A DNA stretch of 36,786 nt from an uncultured Prevotellaceae bacterium (GTDB taxonomy: Bacteria > Bacteroidota > Bacteroidia > Bacteroidales > Bacteroidaceae), in NCBI GenBank assembly GCA_947166655.1, contig CAMVFC010000022.1, forward strand, positions 1 to 36,786, given 5' to 3'. Position 1 is the stretch's first letter. Each line of letters begins with the position of its first letter. Below, one piece after another: positions 21,239 to 29,632 of this stretch. The position numbers and the translations under genes were made by a program. The notes beneath the pieces were generated by a model. The model saw nothing but the letters and a program-made list of their open reading frames with translations, was not told where the DNA came from and did no database searches.

Positions 21239-24203
21239 TTCCCTGATTTCAAAAATCACCCCCCCCGATATGATCAAGAAAGAAAATGTCCTGAACAGGA
21301 CCGACGGAGGATTGAAGATCCTCCTGGACTACTACCCTCAGGCCGAGCAGGTGGTGGGGACGAAAAATAAGTTCCGGATGCGCCGCGACGAGAGGACACC
21401 CAGTGCCACCATCCGGCAGAAGCAGGACGGAACGTGGGTGGTTACAGACTTCGGCGACGACGGGCACGAGATGAATGCCATCGACGTGGCCATGAAGGAG
21501 GACCGGCTGTCCTTCCGCGAGGCGGTGCTGCGCCTGGCAGCGAGATATGGGGTGTCGGACGAGCTGAAACGAGAGGTGAACCGCCCTCGAGTAGAGGAAC
21601 GCGCTGCCAAGCCGGACGAGAAGGAGGGCGCGGAGTTCTACGAGCTGAACGAGGAGATGACAGACGAGGAACTGCGCCTGCTGGGGCCGCTGGTGACGCA
21701 GGAGCACGTCGACACGCTGCACTGGCACTCGGTGAAGTGGTGGGCGCGGGTAAAGGACCGGCGGGTGAAGGTGAAATACTCGACGCCGACGTTTCCCATC
21801 TTTCTACGCGAATGTGTCGTCAAGGAAGGGAACGAAGGCGCACAGACAGAACGGTTTTTCAAGATCTACGAGCCGCTGAACTACGACAAGGGGTTCCGCT
21901 TCAAGTACTACCCGGCAGGCGCTAAGCCCCGACGATACGTGAATGGGCTGTATGAGCTGCGACAGGCATACCGGAAATACAATGCAGAGGAGGAAGCGGC
22001 GTTCAAGAACGATCCGCGGAACGAGGACAAGCCCTACAAGGAGAAGAAACTGCCCGAGGCCTTCATCTGCTCGGGCGAGAGGGACGCGCTGTGCGTGCGC
22101 TCGCTGGGCTACTGGCCGCTGTGGTTCAACTCGGAGACGTACAACGTCGACGAGAGAGAGATGAAGGAGATCATGAAATACGTCGAGGTATTGTACAATA
22201 TCCCGGACATCGACGAGACAGGCATCCGTCGGGGCACACAGCTGGCCCTGCAGTACATCGACATCCACACGATATGGCTGCCACAAAAGTACATGGCGGG
22301 GTTCACGGACATGCGCGGCAAGGGGTACAAGGACTTCCGCGACTGGATGGAGGCCAAGGACAACCAGGGGCCGAAGGCATTCCGGCAGCTGCTGAACATG
22401 GCCATGCCGGCGAAATTCTGGTGGTCGAAGCTGAACACTCGAACGAATCAATGGGACCACCAGATCGATACGGCGTGCCTGCATGAGTTCCTTCGCCTAA
22501 ACGGCTTCCAGACGCTGCATGACGACGATGTCGCGGCACCACAATACATACACATCAACGGCAATACGGTCAGACGCATCAACGCGAAGGATATCCGGGA
22601 GTTCATCATCAGCTGGGCGTCCAGCCACTACCTGCCCCGCGACATACGCAACCTCATCCTCAACAGCCCTAAGATACAGGGTCAGGCCCTGGAGAGCCTG
22701 GAAGAGGTGACGCTGGACTTCAGTAACTCAACGGCCTGCAGCCAGCTGTTCTTCTTCGAGAACACGACGGTGAAGGTAACGGCAGCCGGCATCGAGGACG
22801 GTGCAGCCGGACACTACGTCTGGGAGAAGGACGTCCAGCCGCACCGCCTGACGCTGATGGACGACATGTTCCGCATCGCCCGCGAGAAGGACGCCGAGGG
22901 CCGGGACGTCTGGGATATCGAGGTCTTCAGCCCGTCGGGGAAACCGGTGGGCACCGTGGCGTCGAAGTTCCTGGGCTACGTGATCAACTCTAGCCGGATA
23001 TACTGGCGCAAGGAGCTGGAGGAGAACCTGGCAGGAATGGACCCGAGTGCTGCAGAGGCTTACCGCCAGGCACATCACTTCGACATCGCCGGAGAAGGGC
23101 TGACGGCGGAGGAGGTGCGCATCCAGAAGCAGAACCTCATCTCCAAGATCTTCGCCATCGGCTACCTGCTGCACCGCTACAAGGAGGCGTCGAAGACGTG
23201 GGCGCCGTACTGCATGGACAACAAGGTGGGGCAGGACGGCGAATGCAACGGGCGCTCAGGCAAGAGTTTCCTCATCAAGAGCATCTCGACGCTGATGAAG
23301 ACGGTGAAGCTGAGCGGCCGCAACCCTCGCCTGATGGACAACCCTCACGTATTCGACCAGGTGACGCGCCACACAGACCTGCTACTGGTGGACGACTGCT
23401 CGCAGTACTTCGACACCGGCCTGCTGTACGACGTGATCACGGGCGACATGACCGTCAACCCGAAGAACAACCAGAGCTACACCATCCCCTATGCCGAGAG
23501 CCCTAAGATCGCCTTCACCACGAACTACGTTCCGATGAATTTCGCGCCCTCCACGGAGGCACGCCTGCTGTTCGTCGTGTTCTCGGACTATTACCACGAG
23601 AAGAGCCAGGAGAACGACTACCTGGAGAGCCGGAGCATCTACAACGACTTCGGAAAGGAACTCTACGGCCGCGACTACAGCGAGGCCGAGTGGAACGCCG
23701 ACTATAATTTCATGATGCAGTGCTGCCGCTTCTACCTCTCCCTGGCGCCGGAGAACCTGAAGCTGCAGCCGCCGATGGGCGACATCATGCTGCGCAAGTA
23801 CCGGGCGGACATGGGATCGAACTTCGAAGACTGGGCAGAGGTGTACTTCTCTCCGGAGAGCGGCAACCTGGACCGCTTCATCCCACGGTCGGAGGTCTTC
23901 GAGTGCTTCCGCCTGCAGACAGGCCTGCACAAATGGACACCTAACCGGTTCAAACGTGCACTTCAGGGCTTCGCACAGTTCCACCGCGACCGTCTTGAGC
24001 TGGACCCCGAAGAACTGCGCAACAGCAGCGGACGAATCATCAGAAAAGGCGCCGACGGCCGAACGACAGAGATGTACTTCATGCGCACACGCTCCGGACA
24101 GTTCGGTGACGCCGGATCCGAGACTCCGACTCAACAGTCACTACCCTTCTCCGCCCCAGAGGACGGAGAGATTGACTGGGATGCGATGCAATCAGATAAA
24201 TGA
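21231..24203 (+). CDS. Primase-helicase: CHC2-like region, TOPRIM, SF3 helicase
   Basis: A 990-aa replication protein combining primase and superfamily 3 helicase. In order: a CHC2-like region (about 45-110, RDERTPSATIRQ, then a slot VTDFGDDGHEMNAID where zinc cysteines would stand but are absent); a TOPRIM domain with ICSGERDALC (about 278) and the metal DxD in NIPDIDETG (about 323); an SF3 helicase with Walker A NGRSGKS (about 672), Walker B LLLVDD (about 716) and sensor KIAFTTNY (about 759). The architecture recalls the P4 alpha protein. The start is uncertain: GTG at 21231 overlaps the preceding gene, ATG at 21270 is an alternative. Iterons begin 137 nt after its stop. Confidence 0.87.
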   Translation: MLDSLISKITPPDMIKKENVLNRTDGGLKILLDYYPQAEQVVGTKNKFRMRRDERTPSATIRQKQDGTWVVTDFGDDGHEMNAIDVAMKEDRLSFREAVLRLAARYGVSDELKREVNRPRVEERAAKPDEKEGAEFYELNEEMTDEELRLLGPLVTQEHVDTLHWHSVKWWARVKDRRVKVKYSTPTFPIFLRECVVKEGNEGAQTERFFKIYEPLNYDKGFRFKYYPAGAKPRRYVNGLYELRQAYRKYNAEEEAAFKNDPRNEDKPYKEKKLPEAFICSGERDALCVRSLGYWPLWFNSETYNVDEREMKEIMKYVEVLYNIPDIDETGIRRGTQLALQYIDIHTIWLPQKYMAGFTDMRGKGYKDFRDWMEAKDNQGPKAFRQLLNMAMPAKFWWSKLNTRTNQWDHQIDTACLHEFLRLNGFQTLHDDDVAAPQYIHINGNTVRRINAKDIREFIISWASSHYLPRDIRNLILNSPKIQGQALESLEEVTLDFSNSTACSQLFFFENTTVKVTAAGIEDGAAGHYVWEKDVQPHRLTLMDDMFRIAREKDAEGRDVWDIEVFSPSGKPVGTVASKFLGYVINSSRIYWRKELEENLAGMDPSAAEAYRQAHHFDIAGEGLTAEEVRIQKQNLISKIFAIGYLLHRYKEASKTWAPYCMDNKVGQDGECNGRSGKSFLIKSISTLMKTVKLSGRNPRLMDNPHVFDQVTRHTDLLLVDDCSQYFDTGLLYDVITGDMTVNPKNNQSYTIPYAESPKIAFTTNYVPMNFAPSTEARLLFVVFSDYYHEKSQENDYLESRSIYNDFGKELYGRDYSEAEWNADYNFMMQCCRFYLSLAPENLKLQPPMGDIMLRKYRADMGSNFEDWAEVYFSPESGNLDRFIPRSEVFECFRLQTGLHKWTPNRFKRALQGFAQFHRDRLELDPEELRNSSGRIIRKGADGRTTEMYFMRTRSGQFGDAGSETPTQQSLPFSAPEDGEIDWDAMQSDK

Positions 24204-24339
24204 TTTTGTAATCCTTTCTTTAATTAGGCAATGGCCCTGGCTGGCACGTGAGTGTAGGCCGGGGCCTCTCGTATTCTTTCAGGGCGGGCGGCCACCGCCT
24301 CCGACCTCTCACACTCTTCCCTATTTTCACTCAAAATTT

Positions 24340-24590
24340 TTGTAACTTTGTAACCAAGAGGGAAGGAAAAGCATAATCTTTTGAAAAAGAGTAAGAAAAG
24401 AGGGTTACAAATTCGGTTACAAATTCGGTTACAAATTCGGGGCGATTTGTAACCACACCCCGAAGGCTACAGCCGGACAATCCGGTTACAACTCCGTCAG
24501 GACCCGAAAAAAATGTAACCCCATATTTGTAACCTATCAGAAGCGCATAAGAATCAATATTTTACACGCATTTTTTCAAAAGGTTACAAA
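24340..24590. repeat. Iteron array (GGTTACAAATTC), putative replication origin
   Basis: Three perfect head-to-tail GGTTACAAATTC copies occupy 24403-24438. Inverted TTTGTAACC forms occur at 24347-24355, 24445-24454 and 24525-24534, a variant AAATGTAACC at 24511-24520, and further forward GGTTACAA copies at 24484 and 24582. A 7-bp inverted repeat TTCGGGG / CCCCGAA (24436-24464) brackets one inverted copy. The array fills the gap between the primase-helicase gene and the next gene, as expected of an origin bound by that protein. The preceding 24204-24339 holds only a small GGCGG/CCGCC hairpin. Confidence 0.8.
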
Positions 24591-24649
24591 ATTACAGTTT
24601 TTTTGCGTGATTTTATATCACCTCACGCACAAGTGCAGAATCTTTTTAC

Positions 24650-24657
24650 TATCTTTG
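24650..24657 (+). promoter_or_regulatory. -7 element TATCTTTG before the virion-side genes
   Basis: TATCTTTG followed by CAC, 22 nt before the ATG at 24679. It lies at the right end of the iteron array, so initiator binding could influence it. No -33 TTTG was seen at the usual spacing. Confidence 0.55.
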
Positions 24658-24678
24658 CACGGAAAACGAGATGGAATA

Positions 24679-25272
24679 ATGAAGAAAAACCGCTATATCG
24701 TCTGGATCCACGTGGCACCTTACGTCTGCCGATACCTGGTGGACAATTTCGGCGTATCTGACCCTGAGGTCAGGAACCTGGTGGACATTCGGGCCGATGC
24801 CCAGCTGATGGCCTTCTTCTCGCCACGCCTTGTTAAGGCTTCCCACCGGTACGACAGAAAAAAGAACGGTGCTCCATCGCGACACTATCGCACGGTTAAG
24901 GTGGGTCTCCTGATCTCAGCTGACCAATTCACACGCAGCGGATGGGCATTATCTCCGACAGACGAGGACGCGCTTGCCAAGCTATTGGAAAAAAGATGCC
25001 ACGGAATACTGATGGCATTCCTCGCCGGGTACTACATGCTCACAGGCGACCTGGCGGCCAGCATCAGGGCGTTCTACCGACGCTTCCACCAGACAGAGGA
25101 CACATGGCCTTACGACTCCATACGGAAAATATGGAACCGAACGTTCACACCTGCAGAGAAAATGTCGCTCAAAGATGACAAAATAGAACATTTCGTGGAA
25201 AAATTTTTGGTGAAGTTGTCCCAATTTGGGACAATATCAAAAAAAGGACTCTCATTATATGAAGAAGATTGA
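24679..25272 (+). CDS. Hypothetical phage protein (197 aa)
   Basis: A 197-aa basic protein without a recognised family. It starts MKKNRYIVWIHVAPYV; the extra 24 residues in the track lie before the likely promoter. It is mostly helical by composition, with aromatic-rich segments such as GILMAFLAGYYMLTGDL. It is the first gene right of the putative origin and overlaps the next gene by 14 nt. Its role may be regulatory or linked to replication; nothing in the sequence decides this. Confidence 0.6.
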   Translation: MKKNRYIVWIHVAPYVCRYLVDNFGVSDPEVRNLVDIRADAQLMAFFSPRLVKASHRYDRKKNGAPSRHYRTVKVGLLISADQFTRSGWALSPTDEDALAKLLEKRCHGILMAFLAGYYMLTGDLAASIRAFYRRFHQTEDTWPYDSIRKIWNRTFTPAEKMSLKDDKIEHFVEKFLVKLSQFGTISKKGLSLYEED

Positions 25273-25738
25273 TTTTGATTTCGACAACGTCGGCGGTCTC
25301 GCACACCTCTATCTCATTGATGCCTCCGGCCTGCTCAGGTGTGACGTGAATGTCAAGAATGGGCATGTGCGACCGGTCATCGCATCTGAGAATATGATTT
25401 ATGACATCGCAGTCTATGCGGGCGACAACTTCGCTTTCACCGAAAATCTCCTCGAAGAGGACACCGGCGAGGTGTATGACGTCGCGATCAGCGGCTTCAT
25501 ACCCAAAATGGACAACATTATGACCGTGGCCGAGATGGAGAGGAAGGAATGGATTGCCGTGCATCAGGATGCCAACGGCAACTTACTCATCTCCGGAACT
25601 AAAGAGATGCCGTTGCGCTTCATCAGCAATAAAACGACGGGGACCGCACCTACCCGAAATGCAACAGCGTTTACCCTCGTGGGGAAGCTGACATGCCCAA
25701 GCAAGGCGTGTGACAGCTGGGTTCTTAGCTCTAACTGA
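25259..25738 (+). CDS. Putative virion protein, divergent member of a three-paralog family
   Basis: A 159-aa protein starting MKKIDFDFDNVGG. It shares with the two genes at 28091 and 28708 a near-N-terminal DNVGG, a middle segment of the form (I)V-D-NG--L--G----P-RF, and the ending TTGTAPT followed by a hydrophobic strand and CPSK. These support a shared beta-rich fold. No named family was recognised. A structural role such as decoration, head completion or tube subunit is inferred from its paralogs lying next to the capsid gene. The track start at 25226 is 33 nt upstream; the ATG at 25259 is preferred because the conserved region begins straight after it. Confidence 0.6.
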   Translation: MKKIDFDFDNVGGLAHLYLIDASGLLRCDVNVKNGHVRPVIASENMIYDIAVYAGDNFAFTENLLEEDTGEVYDVAISGFIPKMDNIMTVAEMERKEWIAVHQDANGNLLISGTKEMPLRFISNKTTGTAPTRNATAFTLVGKLTCPSKACDSWVLSSN

Positions 25739-25770
25739 CGTTAAAAGAAGCTGTTTGCGTCTCAAAGATT

Positions 25771-25799
25771 ACGCTGCAGAGGTATTACCTTTGCAGCGT
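25771..25799 (+). promoter_or_regulatory. Late promoter -7 (TACCTTTG) embedded in a palindrome
   Basis: ACGCTGCA, one unpaired base, AGGT, loop ATT, ACCT, one unpaired base, TGCAGCGT: a 29-nt nearly perfect inverted repeat. The -7 element TACCTTTG (25786-25793) lies in its right half. It is 23 nt upstream of the prohead protease gene and is followed by a long TA run. It may be an operator at the late promoter or a hairpin in a read-through transcript. Confidence 0.65.
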
Positions 25800-25821
25800 A
25801 TTATTATATATATATATATGT

Positions 25822-26934
25822 ATGAAACAAGCAGTCTTAAAGATCTACGGACCCATCGACAGCTACGGATGGCAACTGTACCGCGTGCGATCATTCCTCG
25901 CCGAACACGCCAAGGATGACGTCATCATCGATGTCAACAGCCTGGGAGGTGCTGTCAACGACGCCATGATGATATCAAAGGAAATTCAGGAACACGGCAA
26001 CGTGACAGTGCGCCTGCTGGCGTTCTGCGCCAGTGCCGTGACATGGATGGCCTATGGCGCCAAACGCGTGGAGATTGCCGACGACGCCCTGTGGCTCTGT
26101 CATCAGGCTTCCGTCCGCGTGGATATCTATACCTCGATGAACGCTGATGAACTGGAGCAGGCCATCTCGGACCTGCAAAAATCGAAGAAAATGGCGGAAG
26201 CCATGGATCTCATCATCGCACGCAAGTACCTGAACAAGGCTACTGCCAACGGCAAGGAAACCAACCTGGCGAAGGTACTCGACCTCATGAAGGAGGAAAA
26301 ATACCTCACCGCTCAGGAGGTCCTGGATCTGGGCTTCGTAGACGCGATCATCACTGGTGCCAAGAGCATGACGCAGGAAGTGCGGCAGTTCGTGGTCGAG
26401 AACCACGCTGAACTGCAGATGCCTGACGTGCCTGCCCCTGCAGCACAACAGGAAGAGGAGGGACTGGTGACACGCGTGCGCAACATCGTGGCGGAACTCT
26501 TCGGTACTCGACAGCCGGAGAAACCTATAGAGAACAAAGAACCCGACAAACAACCCCAAAACCAAAGTGAAATGAAGAAACAGTTTATTCTCATCAACGC
26601 GCTGCTCGCCGTAGCCACGCTGGAGGCAGGCGAGGACGGCAAGGTCACGATCACACAAGACCAGCTGCAGACCATCGAAGATGCACTGGCACAGAAGAAG
26701 ATCGCAGACCAGGCTGTCAAGGAGGCCACAGAGGCTCTCGACGCCATCAGCGATAACGTGAAGTCCATCGAGGGACTGAAGAACAAGGTCATGGCTGTGA
26801 AGACCGTGCTCGACCGCACACCTCTCATGGCTCCTGTCACTACCACTCCCCAGCAGACAGAGGAGCAGAAGAAAGCAAAAGAGCTGGAAGAGTCCGCAAA
26901 GGACGAAGTTAACCAGTATGTCCGCAATCTCTAA
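25822..26934 (+). CDS. ClpP-like prohead maturation protease with scaffold-like C-terminal region
   Basis: A 370-aa protein. The N-terminal 190 residues are a ClpP/S49-like serine protease as used for prohead processing: VIIDVNSLGGAVNDA, then the nucleophile in FCASAVTWMAYGA (Ser71) and the histidine in LWLCHQASV (His94). Residues from about 200 are a charged linker and, from about 251, MKKQFILINALLAVATLEAG followed by Gln/Glu/Ala-rich helices suited to a scaffold. Fusion or nesting of protease and scaffold before the capsid gene is common in tailed phages. The major capsid gene follows 22 nt later. Confidence 0.85.
   Translation: MKQAVLKIYGPIDSYGWQLYRVRSFLAEHAKDDVIIDVNSLGGAVNDAMMISKEIQEHGNVTVRLLAFCASAVTWMAYGAKRVEIADDALWLCHQASVRVDIYTSMNADELEQAISDLQKSKKMAEAMDLIIARKYLNKATANGKETNLAKVLDLMKEEKYLTAQEVLDLGFVDAIITGAKSMTQEVRQFVVENHAELQMPDVPAPAAQQEEEGLVTRVRNIVAELFGTRQPEKPIENKEPDKQPQNQSEMKKQFILINALLAVATLEAGEDGKVTITQDQLQTIEDALAQKKIADQAVKEATEALDAISDNVKSIEGLKNKVMAVKTVLDRTPLMAPVTTTPQQTEEQKKAKELEESAKDEVNQYVRNL
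26572..26934 (+). CDS. Possible nested scaffold start within the protease gene
   Basis: In-frame ATG at 26572 beginning a 120-aa helical product (MKKQFILINALLAV). The preceding DNA is strongly A-rich, as is typical before Bacteroidetes start codons, although it encodes the linker of the longer protein. A separately translated scaffold nested in a protease gene is known from lambda (C and Nu3). Inference only. Confidence 0.35.
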   Translation: MKKQFILINALLAVATLEAGEDGKVTITQDQLQTIEDALAQKKIADQAVKEATEALDAISDNVKSIEGLKNKVMAVKTVLDRTPLMAPVTTTPQQTEEQKKAKELEESAKDEVNQYVRNL

Positions 26935-26956
26935 CGCTAAATAAATAATTATCAAA

Positions 26957-28072
26957 ATGGATCCAACTAAACCTATCGACATTACAGGGGTCATTGGAGC
27001 TGTAAAAAAGCACCAAGACCTGCTGGTTTCTGTCCGCGACAAGGATGCTGCAGCCCTGCTTAGTCTTTTCGCGTCGATCCCCGGTGTTAAAGACAGCATC
27101 GTCATTGGACGTACCGAGCTGGGCAGCGTGAGCCGTGGCTACACCGGCGAGTTTTTGGGACAACTGAAGAGCGGTGCCATCAAGCCTCGCACTCTTAAAG
27201 TATACCGAGTCGTCATGGAACTTGAGGACGAGCCAGAACGCCTCCGTCGCACGTATATTGCTGAAGTGTATGGACATATCGTTCCGAACACACACCCCTT
27301 CGAGGTCTGGCTGAACAACTACGGCATCCAGTGCGCCTCTGAGGACCTGGCAGCCGGACTGCTCTGTGCCATGCGCAACGAGGCGAAGCTGAAGGATGGC
27401 GTACAGTACGCCTTCGACGGACCACTCACCATCGTCGAAAAGGAAATCGCCGCCGGAGAAATCTCCGTGGCCAAGGGCAATATGTACACCACGGGCATTC
27501 TGACACGTGCCAACGTGGGCGACAAGTTGCTGGCTATGTGGCGCAGCCGACCCAAGAGTTTCCGCGACAAGCCCTCAGAGATGTGGATCAGCTCCGATGT
27601 CATGGACTTGTACACCGACTGGCTCGAGGATCAGGGCGTGCATGTCTCCGGTACCACGGGCGAGGCTACTGATGAGACTACCTATCTGCGTAATACGGGC
27701 AAGAAGGTAAAACTCGTCGAGGTGCCCTACATGCCTGAAGGATGTCAGTTCGTGCAGCTGATGGAGCCACGTACCATCTTCTATGGTTTCGACAAGAGCT
27801 CCGACATGAAGCAGCTGCTCCCCTTCGCCAGTGGCAACCCCTACCACTACACGGCGACGGGATCCTACCTCATCGGATTCCAGCTGGTGAGCATCAACAA
27901 GCTCATCTACTGCTGCAACGACCAACCCATCGTGACCTACACCGCCGCAACGGACACCGCCGGCAAGAAACCCATCGAAGAGGGGTGGTTTGTCAAGAAT
28001 GGTGACAAGTACGAGCTCTCAACGGACGAGAGCGTGCAGCAGGGCACCGACTACTATGTCCGTAATGTCTAA
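26957..28072 (+). CDS. Probable major capsid protein
   Basis: A 371-aa protein placed straight after the protease/scaffold gene, the normal site of an HK97-fold major capsid gene. Features fitting a coat protein are the length, an early helical segment, central beta/alpha alternation (TTGILTRANVGDKLLAMW), and a hydrophobic beta-rich late part (GSYLIGFQLVSINKLIYC). The last 40 residues (KPIEEGWFVKNGDKYELS, ending DYYVRNV) look like a small appended domain seen on other phage structural proteins. No exact family signature was recognised, so the assignment rests on context plus general character. Confidence 0.7.
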   Translation: MDPTKPIDITGVIGAVKKHQDLLVSVRDKDAAALLSLFASIPGVKDSIVIGRTELGSVSRGYTGEFLGQLKSGAIKPRTLKVYRVVMELEDEPERLRRTYIAEVYGHIVPNTHPFEVWLNNYGIQCASEDLAAGLLCAMRNEAKLKDGVQYAFDGPLTIVEKEIAAGEISVAKGNMYTTGILTRANVGDKLLAMWRSRPKSFRDKPSEMWISSDVMDLYTDWLEDQGVHVSGTTGEATDETTYLRNTGKKVKLVEVPYMPEGCQFVQLMEPRTIFYGFDKSSDMKQLLPFASGNPYHYTATGSYLIGFQLVSINKLIYCCNDQPIVTYTAATDTAGKKPIEEGWFVKNGDKYELSTDESVQQGTDYYVRNV

Positions 28073-28090
28073 CATCTAACAGATACAACT

Positions 28091-28636
28091 ATGTCAGAAT
28101 GTATACAACTGGCCGACCTGGAAGAGGCCATCGGATGCGCGGACATTGACAATGTTGGCGGTATCAAGATGAAGTTTCAGGTCGGATTCGCCGACGATGT
28201 GATCGCGTGGCCGAGCCTTCCCGGTCCTTCCGGCGGCTCCTTGTTGTCCTTGCTGCAGGCAGGCCAATGGGAGGGCGCACTGCAGATGAAGGCTGGTGCC
28301 TCACTGAAAACCGTGTATTTCACCGACGAGACCGGCGTTTTTACCATCACCATGCAAGGAGAGTCTGGCTGCGAGAGCTACCTCTATCAGCTGGATGTAT
28401 CGCGCGCCAAGATGGAGGCTGCCGTGTTCGGCCTTGAGAACGCCTTACGCGGACGAAAACTCGTCATCATCGTCGAAGACAAGAACGGTACGAAGTACCT
28501 CATGGGCGACGAGAAGTGCCCAGCACGCATGGTCGCTGCTGATGCCTCTACCACCGGAACTGCCGTCACAGACAAGAATAACGTGCCGCTGCGCTTCCAG
28601 TACAGCTGCCCGCGCAAACTTGTCTATGTTGGTTAA
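28091..28636 (+). CDS. Putative virion protein, paralog A
   Basis: A 181-aa protein strongly similar to the N-terminal 185 residues of the gene at 28708: both have ADLE-AIGCA, VGF-DD, the FTDETG-F-IT segment, ESYLYQLD, ENALRGR, V-DKNGT-YLMGD and DASTTGTAVTD. It follows the capsid gene by 18 nt. No named family recognised; a capsid-associated or tube-forming structural role is inferred from position and beta-rich character. Confidence 0.65.
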   Translation: MSECIQLADLEEAIGCADIDNVGGIKMKFQVGFADDVIAWPSLPGPSGGSLLSLLQAGQWEGALQMKAGASLKTVYFTDETGVFTITMQGESGCESYLYQLDVSRAKMEAAVFGLENALRGRKLVIIVEDKNGTKYLMGDEKCPARMVAADASTTGTAVTDKNNVPLRFQYSCPRKLVYVG

Positions 28637-28648
28637 GTCTTCTCTATT

Positions 28649-28681
28649 CTGCAGTGCCCGTCTAATACGCGGGCACTGCAG
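28649..28681 (+). repeat. Perfect 12-bp stem-loop between the two paralogs
   Basis: CTGCAGTGCCCG / CGGGCACTGCAG with a 9-nt loop. It begins 12 nt after the stop of paralog A and ends 26 nt before the start of paralog B. There is no T-tract, so it is a weak terminator at best; it could set transcript end stability or lower downstream expression. Confidence 0.85.
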
Positions 28682-28707
28682 CCCTATAACTGTTATATAC
28701 CATAACT

Positions 28708-29622
28708 ATGACAAAAGACAACACCTGCTCGGCACTCGCCGACCTGGAGCCTGCCATCGGATGCGCTGAGCTCGACAACAGAGGTGGTATCGTCTCCGAG
28801 ATGCTCGTCGGATTTATGGATGACATGCTGGCGTGCGGAGGTATGCCCTATTCGCCTGTACGTTCCCTGTCACTTAAGGACAATGGAACCTTAGCCTCGC
28901 CGCCAATATGGAAAGCGGGAACACGCCCTTACCGGCTCTCTTTCACGGATGAGACAGGCACTTTCTCCATCACACCACAAGGAGAAGCAGGCGGTGAGAG
29001 CTACCTCTACCAGCTGGACATCATAAGGGCTAAAATGGGAGCCGAAATATTCGGCTTCGAGAACGCCTTACGCGGACGCGACCTCGTCATCATCGTCAAA
29101 GATAAGAACGGCACACGCTATCTCATGGGCGATAGCAGGACACCAGCACGCATGGTCTCCACGGACGCCAGCACCACAGGAACTGCCGTCACAGACCGAA
29201 ATCAATCAGTACTTCGATTCCAGTTTTCTTCGCCGCGCAAACTGGTCATCGGAGATGATCCTATTTACGAGGACCTCGAGGTCCATACAGAAGAATACAT
29301 CGATGATGGCATCCTTTATATGGAGGCAAACGGCGAGTGCAGAGTCTACTGTAAAAGTGCTCAACGGGGTGCCTATACATTCAGTTCTAGCGATTCCGAT
29401 GTCGCTACAATTGCAGATACCGCCAACTACGGTTCTTCCAGCGAGGCTGCAGCTGCTACCTCAGCAGAGGCTGTCATCACGTCTGTGGCTGCAGGCACTT
29501 GCACCATCACTATCAAGAAAGAATATGCTAACCTGGAATCGTCAACAACCAAAACCATTCAAGTCAACGTGTCGAGTGGAGATATCAAACCGCCCATCGA
29601 CATTCCTGGCGGCGGATGGTAA
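28708..29622 (+). CDS. Putative virion protein, paralog B with C-terminal Ig-like domain
   Basis: A 304-aa protein. Residues 1-190 repeat the fold of paralog A (FTDETGTFSITPQGE, ESYLYQLD, ENALRGRDLVIIVKDKNGT). Residues 200-295 form a separate beta domain with bacterial Ig-like (Big_2-like) character: an alternating SSSDSDVATIADTANYG segment and the end VAAGTCTITIKKEYAN. Ig-like domains on phage virion proteins are often exposed and adhere to host surfaces or mucus glycans. The C-terminus is glycine/proline rich (PPIDIPGGGW). Confidence 0.65.
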   Translation: MTKDNTCSALADLEPAIGCAELDNRGGIVSEMLVGFMDDMLACGGMPYSPVRSLSLKDNGTLASPPIWKAGTRPYRLSFTDETGTFSITPQGEAGGESYLYQLDIIRAKMGAEIFGFENALRGRDLVIIVKDKNGTRYLMGDSRTPARMVSTDASTTGTAVTDRNQSVLRFQFSSPRKLVIGDDPIYEDLEVHTEEYIDDGILYMEANGECRVYCKSAQRGAYTFSSSDSDVATIADTANYGSSSEAAAATSAEAVITSVAAGTCTITIKKEYANLESSTTKTIQVNVSSGDIKPPIDIPGGGW

Positions 29623-29632
29623 TTTTTGAGAT

